DNA of 64,000 nt from MPNP01 sp965215545 (GCA_965215545.1 OZ244066.1:2418001-2482000), one strand, 5' to 3'. Numbered from the stretch's first letter, positions 44,613 through 54,186 are shown. Notes: generated by a model not told the origin, from the letters alone. Numbers and translations are program-made.

Positions 44613-45185
44613 GCCGGTTCGCGGATCGATTCACAGCCCTCATTGATGCCTGTGTCCTCAGTGGAGCCCTGCGCCGCAACATGCTGCTCAGCTTGGCTGA
44701 GGTGGGCATGTTCCGACCGCGGTGGAGCGAACGCATTCTGCATGAAACCGAGAGGGCGATATCCAGGGTCACGGAAGGGGATGTCGGCGCAGAACAGCGG
44801 GTCAGGATCGAGGCGGCATTCCCGGAATCGCTTGTCACCAATTACGAGGTCTTTGAGGCCCAGCTTGCCTTGCCGGACCCGGACGACGTTCATGTTCTGG
44901 CAGCTGCGATTGCGACATCCGCTGCCGTGATCGTCACCGATAACCTCAGGCACTTTCCCGATGCTGCGCTGGCCCCGCATAATAAATATCGGTGCAATTT
45001 CTGCGGACAACTTCATCGCGAATACAATTGAGCTGGATATGTCAGAGGCTCTCTCTGCGTTACAACGCATGCGGAACCGGCTTGTGGATCCGGCGCTCGA
45101 TGTTGAAGCCTTGATTCGCAAAGCCGAAGCCCAGGGCCTCGCGCAGGTTGCCACCATCATGAACGAATCCAAGTCGCTCTTGTAG
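44609..45185 (+). pseudogene. PIN-domain toxin gene disrupted by a 4-base tandem duplication
   Basis: The first frame (to a stop at 45031) gives the PIN core: ALIDACVLSGALRRNMLLSL, LPDPDDVHVLAAAIATSAAV and VTDNLRHFPDAALAPHN, with the acidic residues that bind Mg. The natural C-terminus is in another frame: ISADNFIANTIELDMSEALS and VEALIRKAEAQGLAQVATIM to 45185. The frames rejoin as APHN-IGAISADNF if one of two adjacent AATA copies (44981-44984, 44985-44988) is removed. As read the toxin has a wrong tail (KYRCNFCGQLHREYN). Confidence 0.72.
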
Positions 45186-45205
45186 GGACACCGGGCTGAG
45201 CCAGA

Positions 45206-45223
45206 CGGAAACCCGTCATGAGG
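45206..45223 (+). repeat. Direct repeat, copy 1, before the NERD gene
   Basis: CGGAAACCCGTCATGAGG, preceded by CCGGGCTGAGCCAGA. A close match (CGGAAACCCGTCATAAGG, preceded by CCGGGGCTGGATCGGG) lies at 46186-46203. The pair flanks the NERD gene at its 5' and 3' sides, 980 bases apart. Confidence 0.55.
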
Positions 45224-45385
45224 TCGGGAACGGTGCGTCAGGCCGGTCTGGCGTGAGAGTCTGCACGCAGCCGGAGTCGACCCGCAGAGATCCCTGGATT
45301 CGGATTTTGCTGAGAATCGTGCGAGACTGCACGGCAAGGACCGGCCCTCAACGTCAGGTCCGGATGAAGTGGCCGGGAGTCGGGC

Positions 45386-46201
45386 ATGGGTGAAGTCATC
45401 GTCATCGTCATCGCCTTGGCTCTTCTGCTTGTGTGGCTTCGGCCGCGGCCCCAGAACCGGACTTCACCTCCAACGTCCCGCTCGCGAGTCTCGCGCCCAC
45501 CTGCACAGGCCAGCGTGCCGGAAATCAATGAGGGGGAACGCCGGGTCAGCACGGCTCTCCGGCGACGGCACCCTGAGTGGCTTCTGCTCGACAATGTCAT
45601 GTTGCCCAGCGGCCCGGGAACCACACAGATCGATCACATCCTGATCGCGCCCCAGGCCGTCTTTGTCATCGAGACCAAGGATATGAACGGATGGATCTTT
45701 GGCGGCCCGGGCCGTCAGCAGTGGACGCAGTCCTACAAGGCCGGATGGCAGGCATACCGGGCGGGAATCCGGTCCAGACAGTTCAGGTTCTACAACCCGC
45801 TCTGGCAGAACGAGGGCCATGCAGACACGCTTGTCCGGCTGGGCATTGTTGATCACTGGCGCGCCCTGCGCCCCATCGTGGTCTTTGTCGGTGACGCCGA
45901 ACTGAAGACGGCCGACTGGGTCCTGCCGTTTGACCGGCACGAGGCACAGGCATGCCGCAGCCGGACATGGCGGCTCCGCGGTGTGGTCTGCATGGGCCTG
46001 GCCGAACTGGGCCGGTACATCGATGTCTCGGTCAAGGCAGCCACGGCATCGGACTGGTCGCGTCAGCATATGGAGACGATCGCCGTGAGGGTCCGGAACC
46101 AGGCCATTCCCCTGACCGCCGCATCCCACAAGACCCATGTTGAGTTCGTCCAATCGGTCAAGGAGGGATCCGGGGCTGGATCGGGCGGAAACCCGTCATA
46201 A
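45386..46201 (+). CDS. NERD domain protein
   Basis: A 271-residue protein. Residues 2-18 are a hydrophobic anchor (GEVIVIVIALALLLVWL). Then comes a nuclease-related NERD domain: EINEGERRVSTALRRRHPEW, QIDHILIAPQAVFVIETKD and NPLWQNEGHADTLVRLG, with the D and ExK residues of a nuclease-like core. NERD proteins are predicted DNA-processing enzymes; the exact role is not known. It lies between a broken toxin gene and a tRNA, inside direct repeats, which suggests transfer. Confidence 0.82.
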   Translation: MGEVIVIVIALALLLVWLRPRPQNRTSPPTSRSRVSRPPAQASVPEINEGERRVSTALRRRHPEWLLLDNVMLPSGPGTTQIDHILIAPQAVFVIETKDMNGWIFGGPGRQQWTQSYKAGWQAYRAGIRSRQFRFYNPLWQNEGHADTLVRLGIVDHWRALRPIVVFVGDAELKTADWVLPFDRHEAQACRSRTWRLRGVVCMGLAELGRYIDVSVKAATASDWSRQHMETIAVRVRNQAIPLTAASHKTHVEFVQSVKEGSGAGSGGNPS

Positions 46202-46203
46202 GG
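46186..46203 (+). repeat. Direct repeat, copy 2, at the end of the NERD gene
   Basis: CGGAAACCCGTCATAAGG, which contains the NERD stop codon (TAA at 46199-46201). It pairs with the copy at 45206-45223 with one mismatch. Confidence 0.55.
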
Positions 46204-46489
46204 ATGATTGGCACACGCGTGGCAATCTTGTGTTCACACTTACCGGATTTGAGTGCACAAACTCTATGATGGATTCTGCGAGACCTGAAAAATTGTTTTG
46301 TGTGATACAAAAGGTGTTTGGCCATCCGGCTCGCGATGCACGTCTGGACCGCGATCACGGCCATCGTGATGACGTCTGGTGCACCTTGCGGTTGGGAACA
46401 GCGTTCCTGCTCACAGAGACCAATCATGGGCCGGGGTTGATGCGGAGGCAAGTCACCGACGCCTGTGCGAGGGGACTGCGGGTTGCGGT

Positions 46490-46565
46490 GGTAGCGGGGG
46501 AGGGACTTGAACCCCCGACACGCGGATTATGATTCCGCTGCTCTAACCAGCTGAGCTACCCCGCC
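46490..46565 (-). tRNA. tRNA-Met (CAU), elongator type
   Basis: The minus strand folds as a full 76-base cloverleaf beginning GGCGGGGTAGCTCAGCTGGT. The anticodon loop ATCATAA gives CAT between GCGGA and TCCGC arms; the T arm contains GTTCAAGTC; the acceptor GGCGGGG pairs with CCCCGCT, and CCA is encoded. The text matches proteobacterial elongator tRNA-Met; an isoleucine-2 tRNA with modified CAU is less likely. Its 3' end faces the accessory block. Confidence 0.93.
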
Positions 46566-46731
46566 ATGGCCATTGTCCGGCACAATGGGTTGGCGTAATT
46601 ATGTCATGAATGGCAAGGGGTCAATATGCGATTCGGTGGTGACATGCGTGCCTGGATTCTGCCCGGAAATGCACAGGGGATCCAGGCCGATGGGCTCGGG
46701 ATGCATCTGACATGAGGCAGGGCGGGATGTG

Positions 46732-47661
46732 ATGAACACAACTCCTGTGGCAATCGAATCCGTGGAGGACGTGCAGGCCATGCTCGGCGACGTTGGGTAT
46801 GTCTGCGATCGGCCGTTGGGGATTGCCACCTTCCTTGCCTTGCAGCTTGGGCGGCCCCTGTTTCTCGAGGGAGAGGCTGGGGTTGGCAAGACGGAGATTG
46901 CCTTGGCCATTGCCACCGGACTGAATCGGCAACTGATCCGTCTGCAGTGCTATGAGGGTCTTGATACGAGTACGGCGGTCTATGAATGGAATTTTGCCGC
47001 CCAGATGGTGGCCATCCGGACCTCGGAAGCCAGTGGTGATTTCGATCGCAAGGCCGTGGAGGAGGAACTGTATTCCGAGCGGTATCTGATTGCCCGGCCG
47101 CTGTTGCAGGCCCTGCGGGCCACCACGGAGAGACCTCCGGTCCTCCTGATTGACGAAATCGATCGGACCGATGAGCCCTTCGAGGCCTTCCTGCTTGAGG
47201 CACTGGGGGATTTCCAGGTGACCATCCCCGAACTCGGGACCATCCGGGCCGCCAACCCACCGATTGTGATCCTGACCTCGAATCGGACCCGGGAGGTGCA
47301 CGATGCGCTCAAGCGCCGTTGTTTCTATCACTGGGTTGACTACCCGGATTTTGAGCGGGAACTGGCCATCGTGAAGGCCCGGGCTCCCACTGCTCATCGG
47401 GATCTCTCGCGGGACCTGGTGGCCTTTGTCCAATCCCTGCGCACCGAGGATCTGTTCAAGAAGCCCGGCATTGCCGAGACCATTGACTGGGCCAAATGCC
47501 TGCTGGCACTCGATGTGATCGAACTGACCCCCGAGACGGTCTGCGACACGCTGGGCGCGGTCCTCAAGTACCAGGAGGATCTGCAACGGATCGATTCCTC
47601 GGAGGCCGGCAGGATCCTTGATGCCGCGCGGCAGGCTGCCGGGCGGGATGGCAAGCCGTGA
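46732..47661 (+). CDS. coxD: MoxR-family AAA ATPase, CoxD-like
   Basis: A 309-residue AAA+ ATPase. Walker A is GEAGVGKTE at about residues 45-53, Walker B is VLLIDEIDRTDE at about 138-149, and the sensor region VILTSNRTREVHDALKRRC follows. CoxD and its relatives help insert the active-site metal or sulfur of molybdenum hydroxylases. It is the first gene of the cox cluster. The ATG at 46732 is preferred over the adjacent GTG. Confidence 0.88.
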   Translation: MNTTPVAIESVEDVQAMLGDVGYVCDRPLGIATFLALQLGRPLFLEGEAGVGKTEIALAIATGLNRQLIRLQCYEGLDTSTAVYEWNFAAQMVAIRTSEASGDFDRKAVEEELYSERYLIARPLLQALRATTERPPVLLIDEIDRTDEPFEAFLLEALGDFQVTIPELGTIRAANPPIVILTSNRTREVHDALKRRCFYHWVDYPDFERELAIVKARAPTAHRDLSRDLVAFVQSLRTEDLFKKPGIAETIDWAKCLLALDVIELTPETVCDTLGAVLKYQEDLQRIDSSEAGRILDAARQAAGRDGKP

Positions 47662-47701
47662 ACACGATCGTCGGGAACGATCCAACAGGATGCATCGCCG
47701 G

Positions 47702-48982
47702 ATGACAACGGACATCCCTGAGGACGGGAACCTCGTCAACAACATCATCTATTTTGCCCGCGCCCTCCGGAGGGCCGGACTGGCCATCGGGCCGGGTCAG
47801 ATCGTGCGGGCCATCAAGGCTGTCCAGCAGGTCGGGTTTGCCAGTTCAGGGGATCTCTACTGGGCCCTGCGTGCGTGTTTCCTGACCCGTGGGGAGCAGT
47901 CGGTGGTCTATGCCCAGATGTTCCGCCTCTTCTGGCGTGACCCGCGCTATCTTGAACATATGATGGCCCTGCTGCTGCCGTCCATGCGGGGCGTGGCCGA
48001 GGAACAGACTGCACAAGCGGCCGCCCGGCAGGCTGCTGAAGCGCTCCTTGATGGCAGGGGTGCCGAGCCGGCCACCGATGCCCCGATGGAGGGGGGTGAG
48101 ACATTGACGATCGATGCAACCGGATCGACCGCAGCCACGGCGACGTTCCAGACGATGGACTTTGAGCGGATGTCGGCCGAGGAGGTGCATCGTGCCCGGC
48201 AGGCTGTGGCCCGATTGACCCTGCCGATCCCGCCCCTGATCTCACGGCGCATGCAGCGCTCGGACCATGGATCCCGCATCGACCGATCCCGGACACTGCG
48301 GCAGGCCGCCCGGCTTGCAGGACAGATCGCCACCATCCACCGCCAGGAGCAGTCCCGGCGGCCTCCCGATCTGGTCGCGCTGTGTGATATCTCCGGCAGC
48401 ATGTCCGCCTACAGCCGGACGATTCTGCATTTCCTGCATGCCACCATGCACCGAACCCGGCGGGGCAGGGGCAAGGTGCATGTGTTCACATTCGGCACCT
48501 GCCTGGCCAACATCACGCCCCTGCTGGCGGTGCAGGAGGTCGATGCGGCCCTTGAGGCCGCTGGCCAGTCCGTCAAGGATTGGGATGGCGGGACTCGCAT
48601 TGGTGACTGCCTGCACGATTTCAATATCAACTGGTCACGCCGGGTCCTGAGCCGGGGTGCCCTCGTTCTGCTGATCTCGGATGGATTGGAAAGCGGTGAT
48701 CCACAGCAACTGGCCCGTGAGGCGCAGCGCCTGCAGCGGGCCGCCCGCCGGGTCATCTGGCTCAATCCCCTGTTGCGCTGGGAGGGATTCATGCCCAGTG
48801 CCGGGGGCATCCGTGCCCTGCTTCCCCATGTGGACTGCTTCCGCTCGGCTCACAATTTGGCTACGCTCGGCGGACTTGCCGCCACGGTGGCGCGTGCTGA
48901 TGACTGCGGTGAGCGTGATCGACTTCTGGCGGTGCTTCGCCAGCGACCCGACGCAGGGGGAGTCATGGAACGGCACGCATGA
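47702..48982 (+). CDS. coxE: VWA domain protein, CoxE-like
   Basis: A 426-residue protein whose C-terminal half is a von Willebrand A domain with the MIDAS motif DISGSMS and later VLLISDGLESGDP. The N-terminus NLVNNIIYFARALRRAGLAI is typical of CoxE. It works with the MoxR ATPase in maturing the hydroxylase. Starts at 47702 or 47690 are possible; 47702 matches the usual N-terminus. Ends with ATGA overlap onto the next gene. Confidence 0.87.
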   Translation: MTTDIPEDGNLVNNIIYFARALRRAGLAIGPGQIVRAIKAVQQVGFASSGDLYWALRACFLTRGEQSVVYAQMFRLFWRDPRYLEHMMALLLPSMRGVAEEQTAQAAARQAAEALLDGRGAEPATDAPMEGGETLTIDATGSTAATATFQTMDFERMSAEEVHRARQAVARLTLPIPPLISRRMQRSDHGSRIDRSRTLRQAARLAGQIATIHRQEQSRRPPDLVALCDISGSMSAYSRTILHFLHATMHRTRRGRGKVHVFTFGTCLANITPLLAVQEVDAALEAAGQSVKDWDGGTRIGDCLHDFNINWSRRVLSRGALVLLISDGLESGDPQQLAREAQRLQRAARRVIWLNPLLRWEGFMPSAGGIRALLPHVDCFRSAHNLATLGGLAATVARADDCGERDRLLAVLRQRPDAGGVMERHA

Positions 48983-49998
48983 AACCACATATCCACGAAT
49001 CGGTGCCGGAACAGGCACTGGCCTGGCATCAGACCGGCGGCGCTGTGTTGGCCACGGTGATTACCACCTGGGGATCAGCCCCCCGACCGGTGGGCAGCCA
49101 GGCCGCGATCAATGCCGGGGGTGCGATTGCCGGATCGGTCTCGGGGGGATGTGTGGAAGGTGCGGTGATCGCCGAGGCAGAGGGGATCCTGGCCACCGGG
49201 CAGCCGCGGATCCTCGAGTATGGCGTGGCCGATGACGATGCCTTTGCCGTCGGTCTTGCCTGTGGCGGTCGGATCCGTGTTCTCGTCGAGCCCATTGGTG
49301 GCAAGGCTGGACTCGATCCGATCCTGCTCGAGAAGCTGGTCGCCAGCCGTCGGGATCGGCAACCGGTGGCTCTGCTGACCAATACCCGAACCTGGGATCG
49401 GCAATTGGTGAATGCCCCGGTTGCCGATCATGCCCCAACCGGGACTGAGTCCGAAACTCTCGTGGACCGCATGCGCCGCGACCAGAGTGGGCAGGACGGC
49501 GACTGGTTCGTCACTGTCTTCAATCCTCCGTTGCGATTGATCATTGTCGGGGCTGTCCACATCGCCCAGCCGCTGGTCACCATGGCCACGCTGTGCAATT
49601 ATGATGTCACGGTGATCGATCCCCGTGCCACCTTTGCCACGAACGAGCGGTTTCCGGAGTGCCCGGTCCTGGTGGATTGGCCCGATGAGGTCATGACCGC
49701 CCTGCAACCCGACAATCGGACCGCGCTTGTAACCTTGACCCATGATCCCAAGATCGACGATGCCGCCCTTGTGGAGGTGATTGATGCGGGGGTGTTCTAC
49801 ATTGGCAGTCTCGGATCTCGGCGCACCCATGCCAAGCGACTTGCCCGCCTGCGCGAGCGCGGGGTGGGTGAAGTTGAACTGGCGCGGATCAGGGCGCCGA
49901 TCGGCCTTGCTATCGGGGCGGCCACACCGGCCGAGATCGCCATTGCCGTCATGGCGGAACTGACTCTTGCCCTGCGTCGCAGCGAGCCGGTGCAATGA
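48979..49998 (+). CDS. XdhC/CoxF-family protein
   Basis: A 339-residue protein with an N-terminal XdhC/CoxI domain (VLATVITTWGSAPRPVGSQA, SVSGGCVEGAVI) and a C-terminal Rossmann part (LIIVGAVHIAQPLVTMATLC, FYIGSLGSRRTHAKRLARL). XdhC proteins bind the molybdenum cofactor and add the sulfido ligand before insertion. The family's usual GAGHVA is changed to GAVHIA here. It overlaps both neighbours by 4 bases. Confidence 0.87.
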   Translation: MKPHIHESVPEQALAWHQTGGAVLATVITTWGSAPRPVGSQAAINAGGAIAGSVSGGCVEGAVIAEAEGILATGQPRILEYGVADDDAFAVGLACGGRIRVLVEPIGGKAGLDPILLEKLVASRRDRQPVALLTNTRTWDRQLVNAPVADHAPTGTESETLVDRMRRDQSGQDGDWFVTVFNPPLRLIIVGAVHIAQPLVTMATLCNYDVTVIDPRATFATNERFPECPVLVDWPDEVMTALQPDNRTALVTLTHDPKIDDAALVEVIDAGVFYIGSLGSRRTHAKRLARLRERGVGEVELARIRAPIGLAIGAATPAEIAIAVMAELTLALRRSEPVQ

Positions 49999-50987
49999 AG
50001 TTCGCCACGGTCACCATCGACAACTGTGTCGGGGCCATCCTCGCCCACTCGCTCAAGGTCAGGGATGGTGTTCTCAAGAAGGGCAGGATACTCGACTCCA
50101 TGGATGTTGTCCGGCTGCGGGACATGGGTCTTGCGGAAGTGACCGTGGCGCGGCTCGATCCGAATGATCTGGATGAGGACGCAGCCGCCGCCGCGATCGC
50201 CGATGCCCTCATCGATGGTGTCGAGGGGCTCAGACGGACGCCGGCCGCGACTGGCCGCTCGAACATCCATGCCGAGGGAACCGGACTGGTTGGCGTCCGC
50301 GTGCCAGAGGTGATTGCGCTGAATTCACTGGGTGACGGCATCACCCTGGCCACCCTTGACCCCCTGTCCCGGGTGCATCCCGGCACCATGATCGCCACGC
50401 TCAAGATCGTGACCTACGGTGTGCCATCAGGCACGGTTGCCAGGGCCAGCTCTGTTGCCAGCGGTCTCTTTACGTTCTGGCCCGTGGCGATTGCTTCGGC
50501 GGGCTTGATCATCACGACTCATCCGACAGCCCGGGAGTCCTCGGTGGCCAAGGGCGAGCGGGTCATGGCCGATAGACTTGCGGGACTCGGTCTTGAGTTA
50601 CGTGAAACCCAATGTGTCCCGCATACGGTTGACGACATTGTGGCAGCGCTGCAGACCATTGCCGGTGACATGATCATGATCCTGACCGCATCGGCCACAT
50701 CCGACAGGCGGGATACCGGTCCGCTGGCCGTGACGCAGGCCGGCGGTCATGTCGCGCAGTTCGGCATTCCGGTTGATCCCGGCAACCTGCTTTTTCATGG
50801 CCATCTCGGGGACCGTCCTGTTCTTGGTCTGCCGGGATGTGCCCGCTCGCCGGCCCTGAACGGCACCGACTGGTTTCTTGAACGTCTGGCCTGCGGGATC
50901 TCCATCACGGCGCGGGACATCGCCGCGATGGGGGTCGGGGGTCTGCTCAAGGACATCCCGTCCCGGCCGCAGCCGCGTGGACAGTGA
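49995..50987 (+). CDS. Molybdopterin-binding protein, MoeA/MogA-like domain
   Basis: A 330-residue protein starting FATVTIDNCVGAILAHSLKV, as in the molybdopterin-binding halves of cox-cluster cofactor proteins; later parts are VPVDPGNLL-like IPVDPGNLLFHGHLGDRPVL and GLPGCARSPALNGTDWFLER. In many relatives a nucleotidyl- or glycosyltransferase-like domain is fused after this; it is absent here. It probably loads or activates the molybdenum cofactor for CoxL. Confidence 0.82.
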   Translation: MKFATVTIDNCVGAILAHSLKVRDGVLKKGRILDSMDVVRLRDMGLAEVTVARLDPNDLDEDAAAAAIADALIDGVEGLRRTPAATGRSNIHAEGTGLVGVRVPEVIALNSLGDGITLATLDPLSRVHPGTMIATLKIVTYGVPSGTVARASSVASGLFTFWPVAIASAGLIITTHPTARESSVAKGERVMADRLAGLGLELRETQCVPHTVDDIVAALQTIAGDMIMILTASATSDRRDTGPLAVTQAGGHVAQFGIPVDPGNLLFHGHLGDRPVLGLPGCARSPALNGTDWFLERLACGISITARDIAAMGVGGLLKDIPSRPQPRGQ

Positions 50988-51058
50988 GATCCTTTTCCCG
51001 GTCGGACGATGCAGACGGGCAGGGTCACGGGATTGTGATGTTGCGACGTGGGACGGTT

Positions 51059-51086
51059 TTGGAATCTGAAAGTTCTCTGTTATAGA
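51059..51086 (+). promoter_or_regulatory. Possible promoter before coxS
   Basis: TTGGAA (51059-51064) and TATAGA (51081-51086) with 16 bases between them lie 30 bases before the coxS ATG. This would give the structural genes their own start separate from the maturation genes. Confidence 0.4.
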
Positions 51087-51115
51087 TGCGCTGACAAACA
51101 ACATGGAGTGACACG

Positions 51116-51583
51116 ATGCCCAGAGTTCAGATGACTGTGAATGACAAGGAGGTGGCCGGTGACATCGAGGGCCGCACGCTCCTTTCCGAGTTCCTGCGGG
51201 ACCATCTGCGTCTGACCGGGACCCATATCGGTTGCGACACGAGTCAGTGCGGGGCGTGTGTGGTCCACATGGATGGACGGGCCGTCAAGGCCTGTACGGT
51301 CTTTGCCCTCGAGGCCGGCGGGACCCAGGTCGTGACCATCGAGGGGATGGCCAATGACGATGGCACGCTCGGTGTTGTTCAGCAGGCATTTCAGGACAAT
51401 CACGGTCTGCAATGCGGATTCTGCACCCCGGGCATGGTCATGTCCGCTGCGGCCCTGCTGGCAGAAAACCCCCATCCCTCGGAAGCCGAGATTCGGGATT
51501 ACCTCGAAGGCAACTTCTGCCGCTGCACCGGATACCACAATATCGTGAAATCCATCCAGGCTGCCGCGGCCGCGATGGTCTGA
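51116..51583 (+). CDS. coxS: CODH-like molybdenum hydroxylase, small [2Fe-2S] subunit
   Basis: A 155-residue iron-sulfur protein. The plant-type cluster cysteines are in GCDTSQCGACVVHMDG and VKACTVF; the second cluster is in LQCGFCTPGMVM and GNFCRCTGYHNIVKS. It passes electrons from the molybdenum site to the FAD subunit. First gene of the S-L-M set. Confidence 0.94.
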   Translation: MPRVQMTVNDKEVAGDIEGRTLLSEFLRDHLRLTGTHIGCDTSQCGACVVHMDGRAVKACTVFALEAGGTQVVTIEGMANDDGTLGVVQQAFQDNHGLQCGFCTPGMVMSAAALLAENPHPSEAEIRDYLEGNFCRCTGYHNIVKSIQAAAAAMV

Positions 51584-51724
51584 GCCATTGCTGGGTGACC
51601 AGGGACTGTATTGAGCGATTTCCGGAGCGTCTGATCGCGTGGGACGGGCCCCAATCGCGGGCCGAGGACGGGATCGAGACGCAGGACCGGAAGCAGGACG
51701 AACGAACGATCAAAGGAGGACACC

Positions 51725-54094
51725 ATGCCAAAGGATAGTGGAATCGGGGCCAGCAGCGTCAGACGGGAAGATCTGAGATTCCTCTCGGGAACCGGGCGGT
51801 ACACGGATGACATCAACATTCCGGGCCAGAAATACGCCCATTTCCTTCGTTCTGACATTGCCCATGGGACCATCAATGCCATTGACACGGCCGCGGCAGC
51901 AGCGATGCCTGGCGTTGTCCGAATCTTCACCGGTGATGATTTTGCCGAGGTTGGCGGTCTGCCCTGCGGTTGGCAGGTGCATGATCGGTTTGGCGAGCCG
52001 ATGAAGGAGCCCGGCCATCCGATCCTGGCCCAGGGCAAGGTTCGGCATGTTGGCGATCCCATCGCAGTGGTGGTGGCCGACAGTGTCGAGCAGGCCCGGG
52101 ATGCGGCCGAGGCCATCGAGATCGACATGACCGAGTTGCCGGTCGTGATCGACATGGCGGCGGCGCTTGAGGGCGGCCCCCTGATCCATGAGGATATCGG
52201 CACCAATCTCTGTTACGACTGGGGCTGGATCGAGGACAATCGGGAAGCGGTGAATGCCGCCATCGAGGATGCCCATCATGTGACAGAGCTGGAACTGGTC
52301 AACAACCGCCTGGTGGCCAATGCCATGGAGCCACGTGTTGCCGTCGGGGACTACAATCCGGCTACCGATGAATCAACGCTGTATACGACATCGCAGAATC
52401 CCCACGTCATCCGGCTGCTGATGGGGGCCTTTGTCCTTTCCATACCCGAGCACAAACTGCGGGTTGTGGCACCCGATGTCGGAGGGGGTTTCGGCTCCAA
52501 GATCTTCCACTATGCCGAGGAGGCTTTCTGCACATTCGCTTCCCGTGCCTTGCGTATCCCGGTCAAGTGGACCGCCAGCCGGACCGAGGCTTTCATGACA
52601 GACTGCCACGGACGGGATCATGTCACGAAGATCGAGTTGGCGCTTGACGAGGAGGGCCACTTCATGGCCATCCGGACCGACACGCTGGCCAATATGGGAG
52701 CATATCTCTCGACCTTTGCCCCGTCGGTCCCGACCTATCTGCATGGCACGCTGATGGCAGGCAATTACAGGACGCCCCTGATCCATGTGAACGTTCGTGC
52801 GGTCTTCACCAATACGGTGCCAGTTGACGCTTACCGGGGTGCCGGTCGTCCCGAGGCCACCTTCCAGATTGAACGGGTGATCGACAAGGCCGCCCGCGAA
52901 TTGGGCATGGATCCGGTTGAGATCCGCCGGCGGAACTTCATCGGCAAGGACGAGTTTCCGTATGCCACGCCCGTCGGGCTGGAATACGATACCGGAAACT
53001 ATGCGGCGACGATGGACAAGCTCGTCGAGATTGCCGATCTGGACGGGTATGCCGAGCGCGCCGCGGCGTCCCGGGCCCGGGGCAAGCTGCGGGGGTTGGG
53101 TGTCAACTGCTATATCGAGGCCTGCGGGATTGCTCCGTCGAGTCTCGTCGGGGCGCTCGGGGCCCGGGCCGGTCTCTATGAGAGTGCAACGCTGCGGGTG
53201 AATGCCACCGGGTCGATTACGGTCATGACCGGCAGCCATTCGCACGGCCAAAGCCATGAGACGACCTTTCCCCAGGTGATTGCCGACATGTTCGGCATTG
53301 CCGAGGACCAGGTCAATATTGTCCATGGTGACACCGCCAACACACCCATGGGCATGGGAACCTATGGATCCCGGTCGATCGCTGTGGGCGGTGCGGCCAT
53401 GGTGCGGGCCGCCGAGAAGGTGATTGCCAAGGCCAAGACGATTGCCGCCCATCTCCTTGAGGCCTCGGCCGATGATATCGAGTTCAGCGACGGCACCTTC
53501 CGCGTGGCCGGGACGGACAAGACCCTTGCCTGGGGGGATGTGTGCCTGTCGGCCTATGTGCCCCACAATTATCCGCTTGAGGAGATTGAGCCAGGGCTGG
53601 AGGAAACGGCCTTCTATGACCCGGCCAATTTCACCTTTCCGGCTGGTGCCTATGCCTGTGAGGTGGAGGTGGATCCTGCCACGGGCAGGGTAGCCATCTG
53701 CTCGTTTGCCGCAGCGGATGACTTTGGCAACATCATCAATCCCATGATCGTTGATGGCCAGGTCCATGGCGGGATTGTCCAGGGAGTGGGCCAGGCCCTG
53801 CTTGAACAGGCCGTCTATGATGAAAACGGCCAGCTTCTGTCCGGTTCCTACATGGATTACACCATGCCACGGGCTGATGACGTTCCGTCCTTTGCCGTCG
53901 ATCACTCCTGCCAGACCCCCTGTACCCACAATCCGCTGGGCGTGAAGGGATGCGGTGAGGCCGGAGCCATCGGTTCCCCGCCGGCCGTGGTGAATGCGGT
54001 CATCGATGCCCTGCAGGCGGGCGGCCACTCGGTCAGCCACATTGATATGCCGCTGACACCCTACCGCGTCTGGGCTGCCATGAACGGTGCCTAG
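51725..54094 (+). CDS. coxL: CODH-like molybdenum hydroxylase, large subunit, form II
   Basis: A 789-residue molybdopterin subunit. The active-site loop at about residue 370 reads AYRGAGR, which marks form II; true CO dehydrogenases of form I have AYxCSFR. Other features are GGGFGSKIFHYAEEAF, GSHSHGQSHETTFPQVIADM and the C-terminal GVKGCGEAGAIGSPPAV with the conserved glutamate. A good AAAGGAGG precedes the ATG. It is cytoplasmic, with CoxS and CoxM. CO oxidation is not assured; another substrate is likely. Confidence 0.93.
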   Translation: MPKDSGIGASSVRREDLRFLSGTGRYTDDINIPGQKYAHFLRSDIAHGTINAIDTAAAAAMPGVVRIFTGDDFAEVGGLPCGWQVHDRFGEPMKEPGHPILAQGKVRHVGDPIAVVVADSVEQARDAAEAIEIDMTELPVVIDMAAALEGGPLIHEDIGTNLCYDWGWIEDNREAVNAAIEDAHHVTELELVNNRLVANAMEPRVAVGDYNPATDESTLYTTSQNPHVIRLLMGAFVLSIPEHKLRVVAPDVGGGFGSKIFHYAEEAFCTFASRALRIPVKWTASRTEAFMTDCHGRDHVTKIELALDEEGHFMAIRTDTLANMGAYLSTFAPSVPTYLHGTLMAGNYRTPLIHVNVRAVFTNTVPVDAYRGAGRPEATFQIERVIDKAARELGMDPVEIRRRNFIGKDEFPYATPVGLEYDTGNYAATMDKLVEIADLDGYAERAAASRARGKLRGLGVNCYIEACGIAPSSLVGALGARAGLYESATLRVNATGSITVMTGSHSHGQSHETTFPQVIADMFGIAEDQVNIVHGDTANTPMGMGTYGSRSIAVGGAAMVRAAEKVIAKAKTIAAHLLEASADDIEFSDGTFRVAGTDKTLAWGDVCLSAYVPHNYPLEEIEPGLEETAFYDPANFTFPAGAYACEVEVDPATGRVAICSFAAADDFGNIINPMIVDGQVHGGIVQGVGQALLEQAVYDENGQLLSGSYMDYTMPRADDVPSFAVDHSCQTPCTHNPLGVKGCGEAGAIGSPPAVVNAVIDALQAGGHSVSHIDMPLTPYRVWAAMNGA

Positions 54095-54186
54095 CGGGGT
54101 GCCGATGGTGGCCCAGGATGCCATGCGGTTGACACAAACGGCCGGCACAGGTTCCGGGTGACCGGTCTTGAGAAGGAGAATTGGAC

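Noticed and set aside
45206..46203. Integron cassette attC sites around the NERD gene
   Set aside because: The repeats lack the core RYYYAAC/GTTRRRY boxes and there is no integrase gene.
51725..54094. True (form I) aerobic CO dehydrogenase
   Set aside because: The active-site loop is AYRGAGR, not AYxCSFR, so only a form II assignment is supported.
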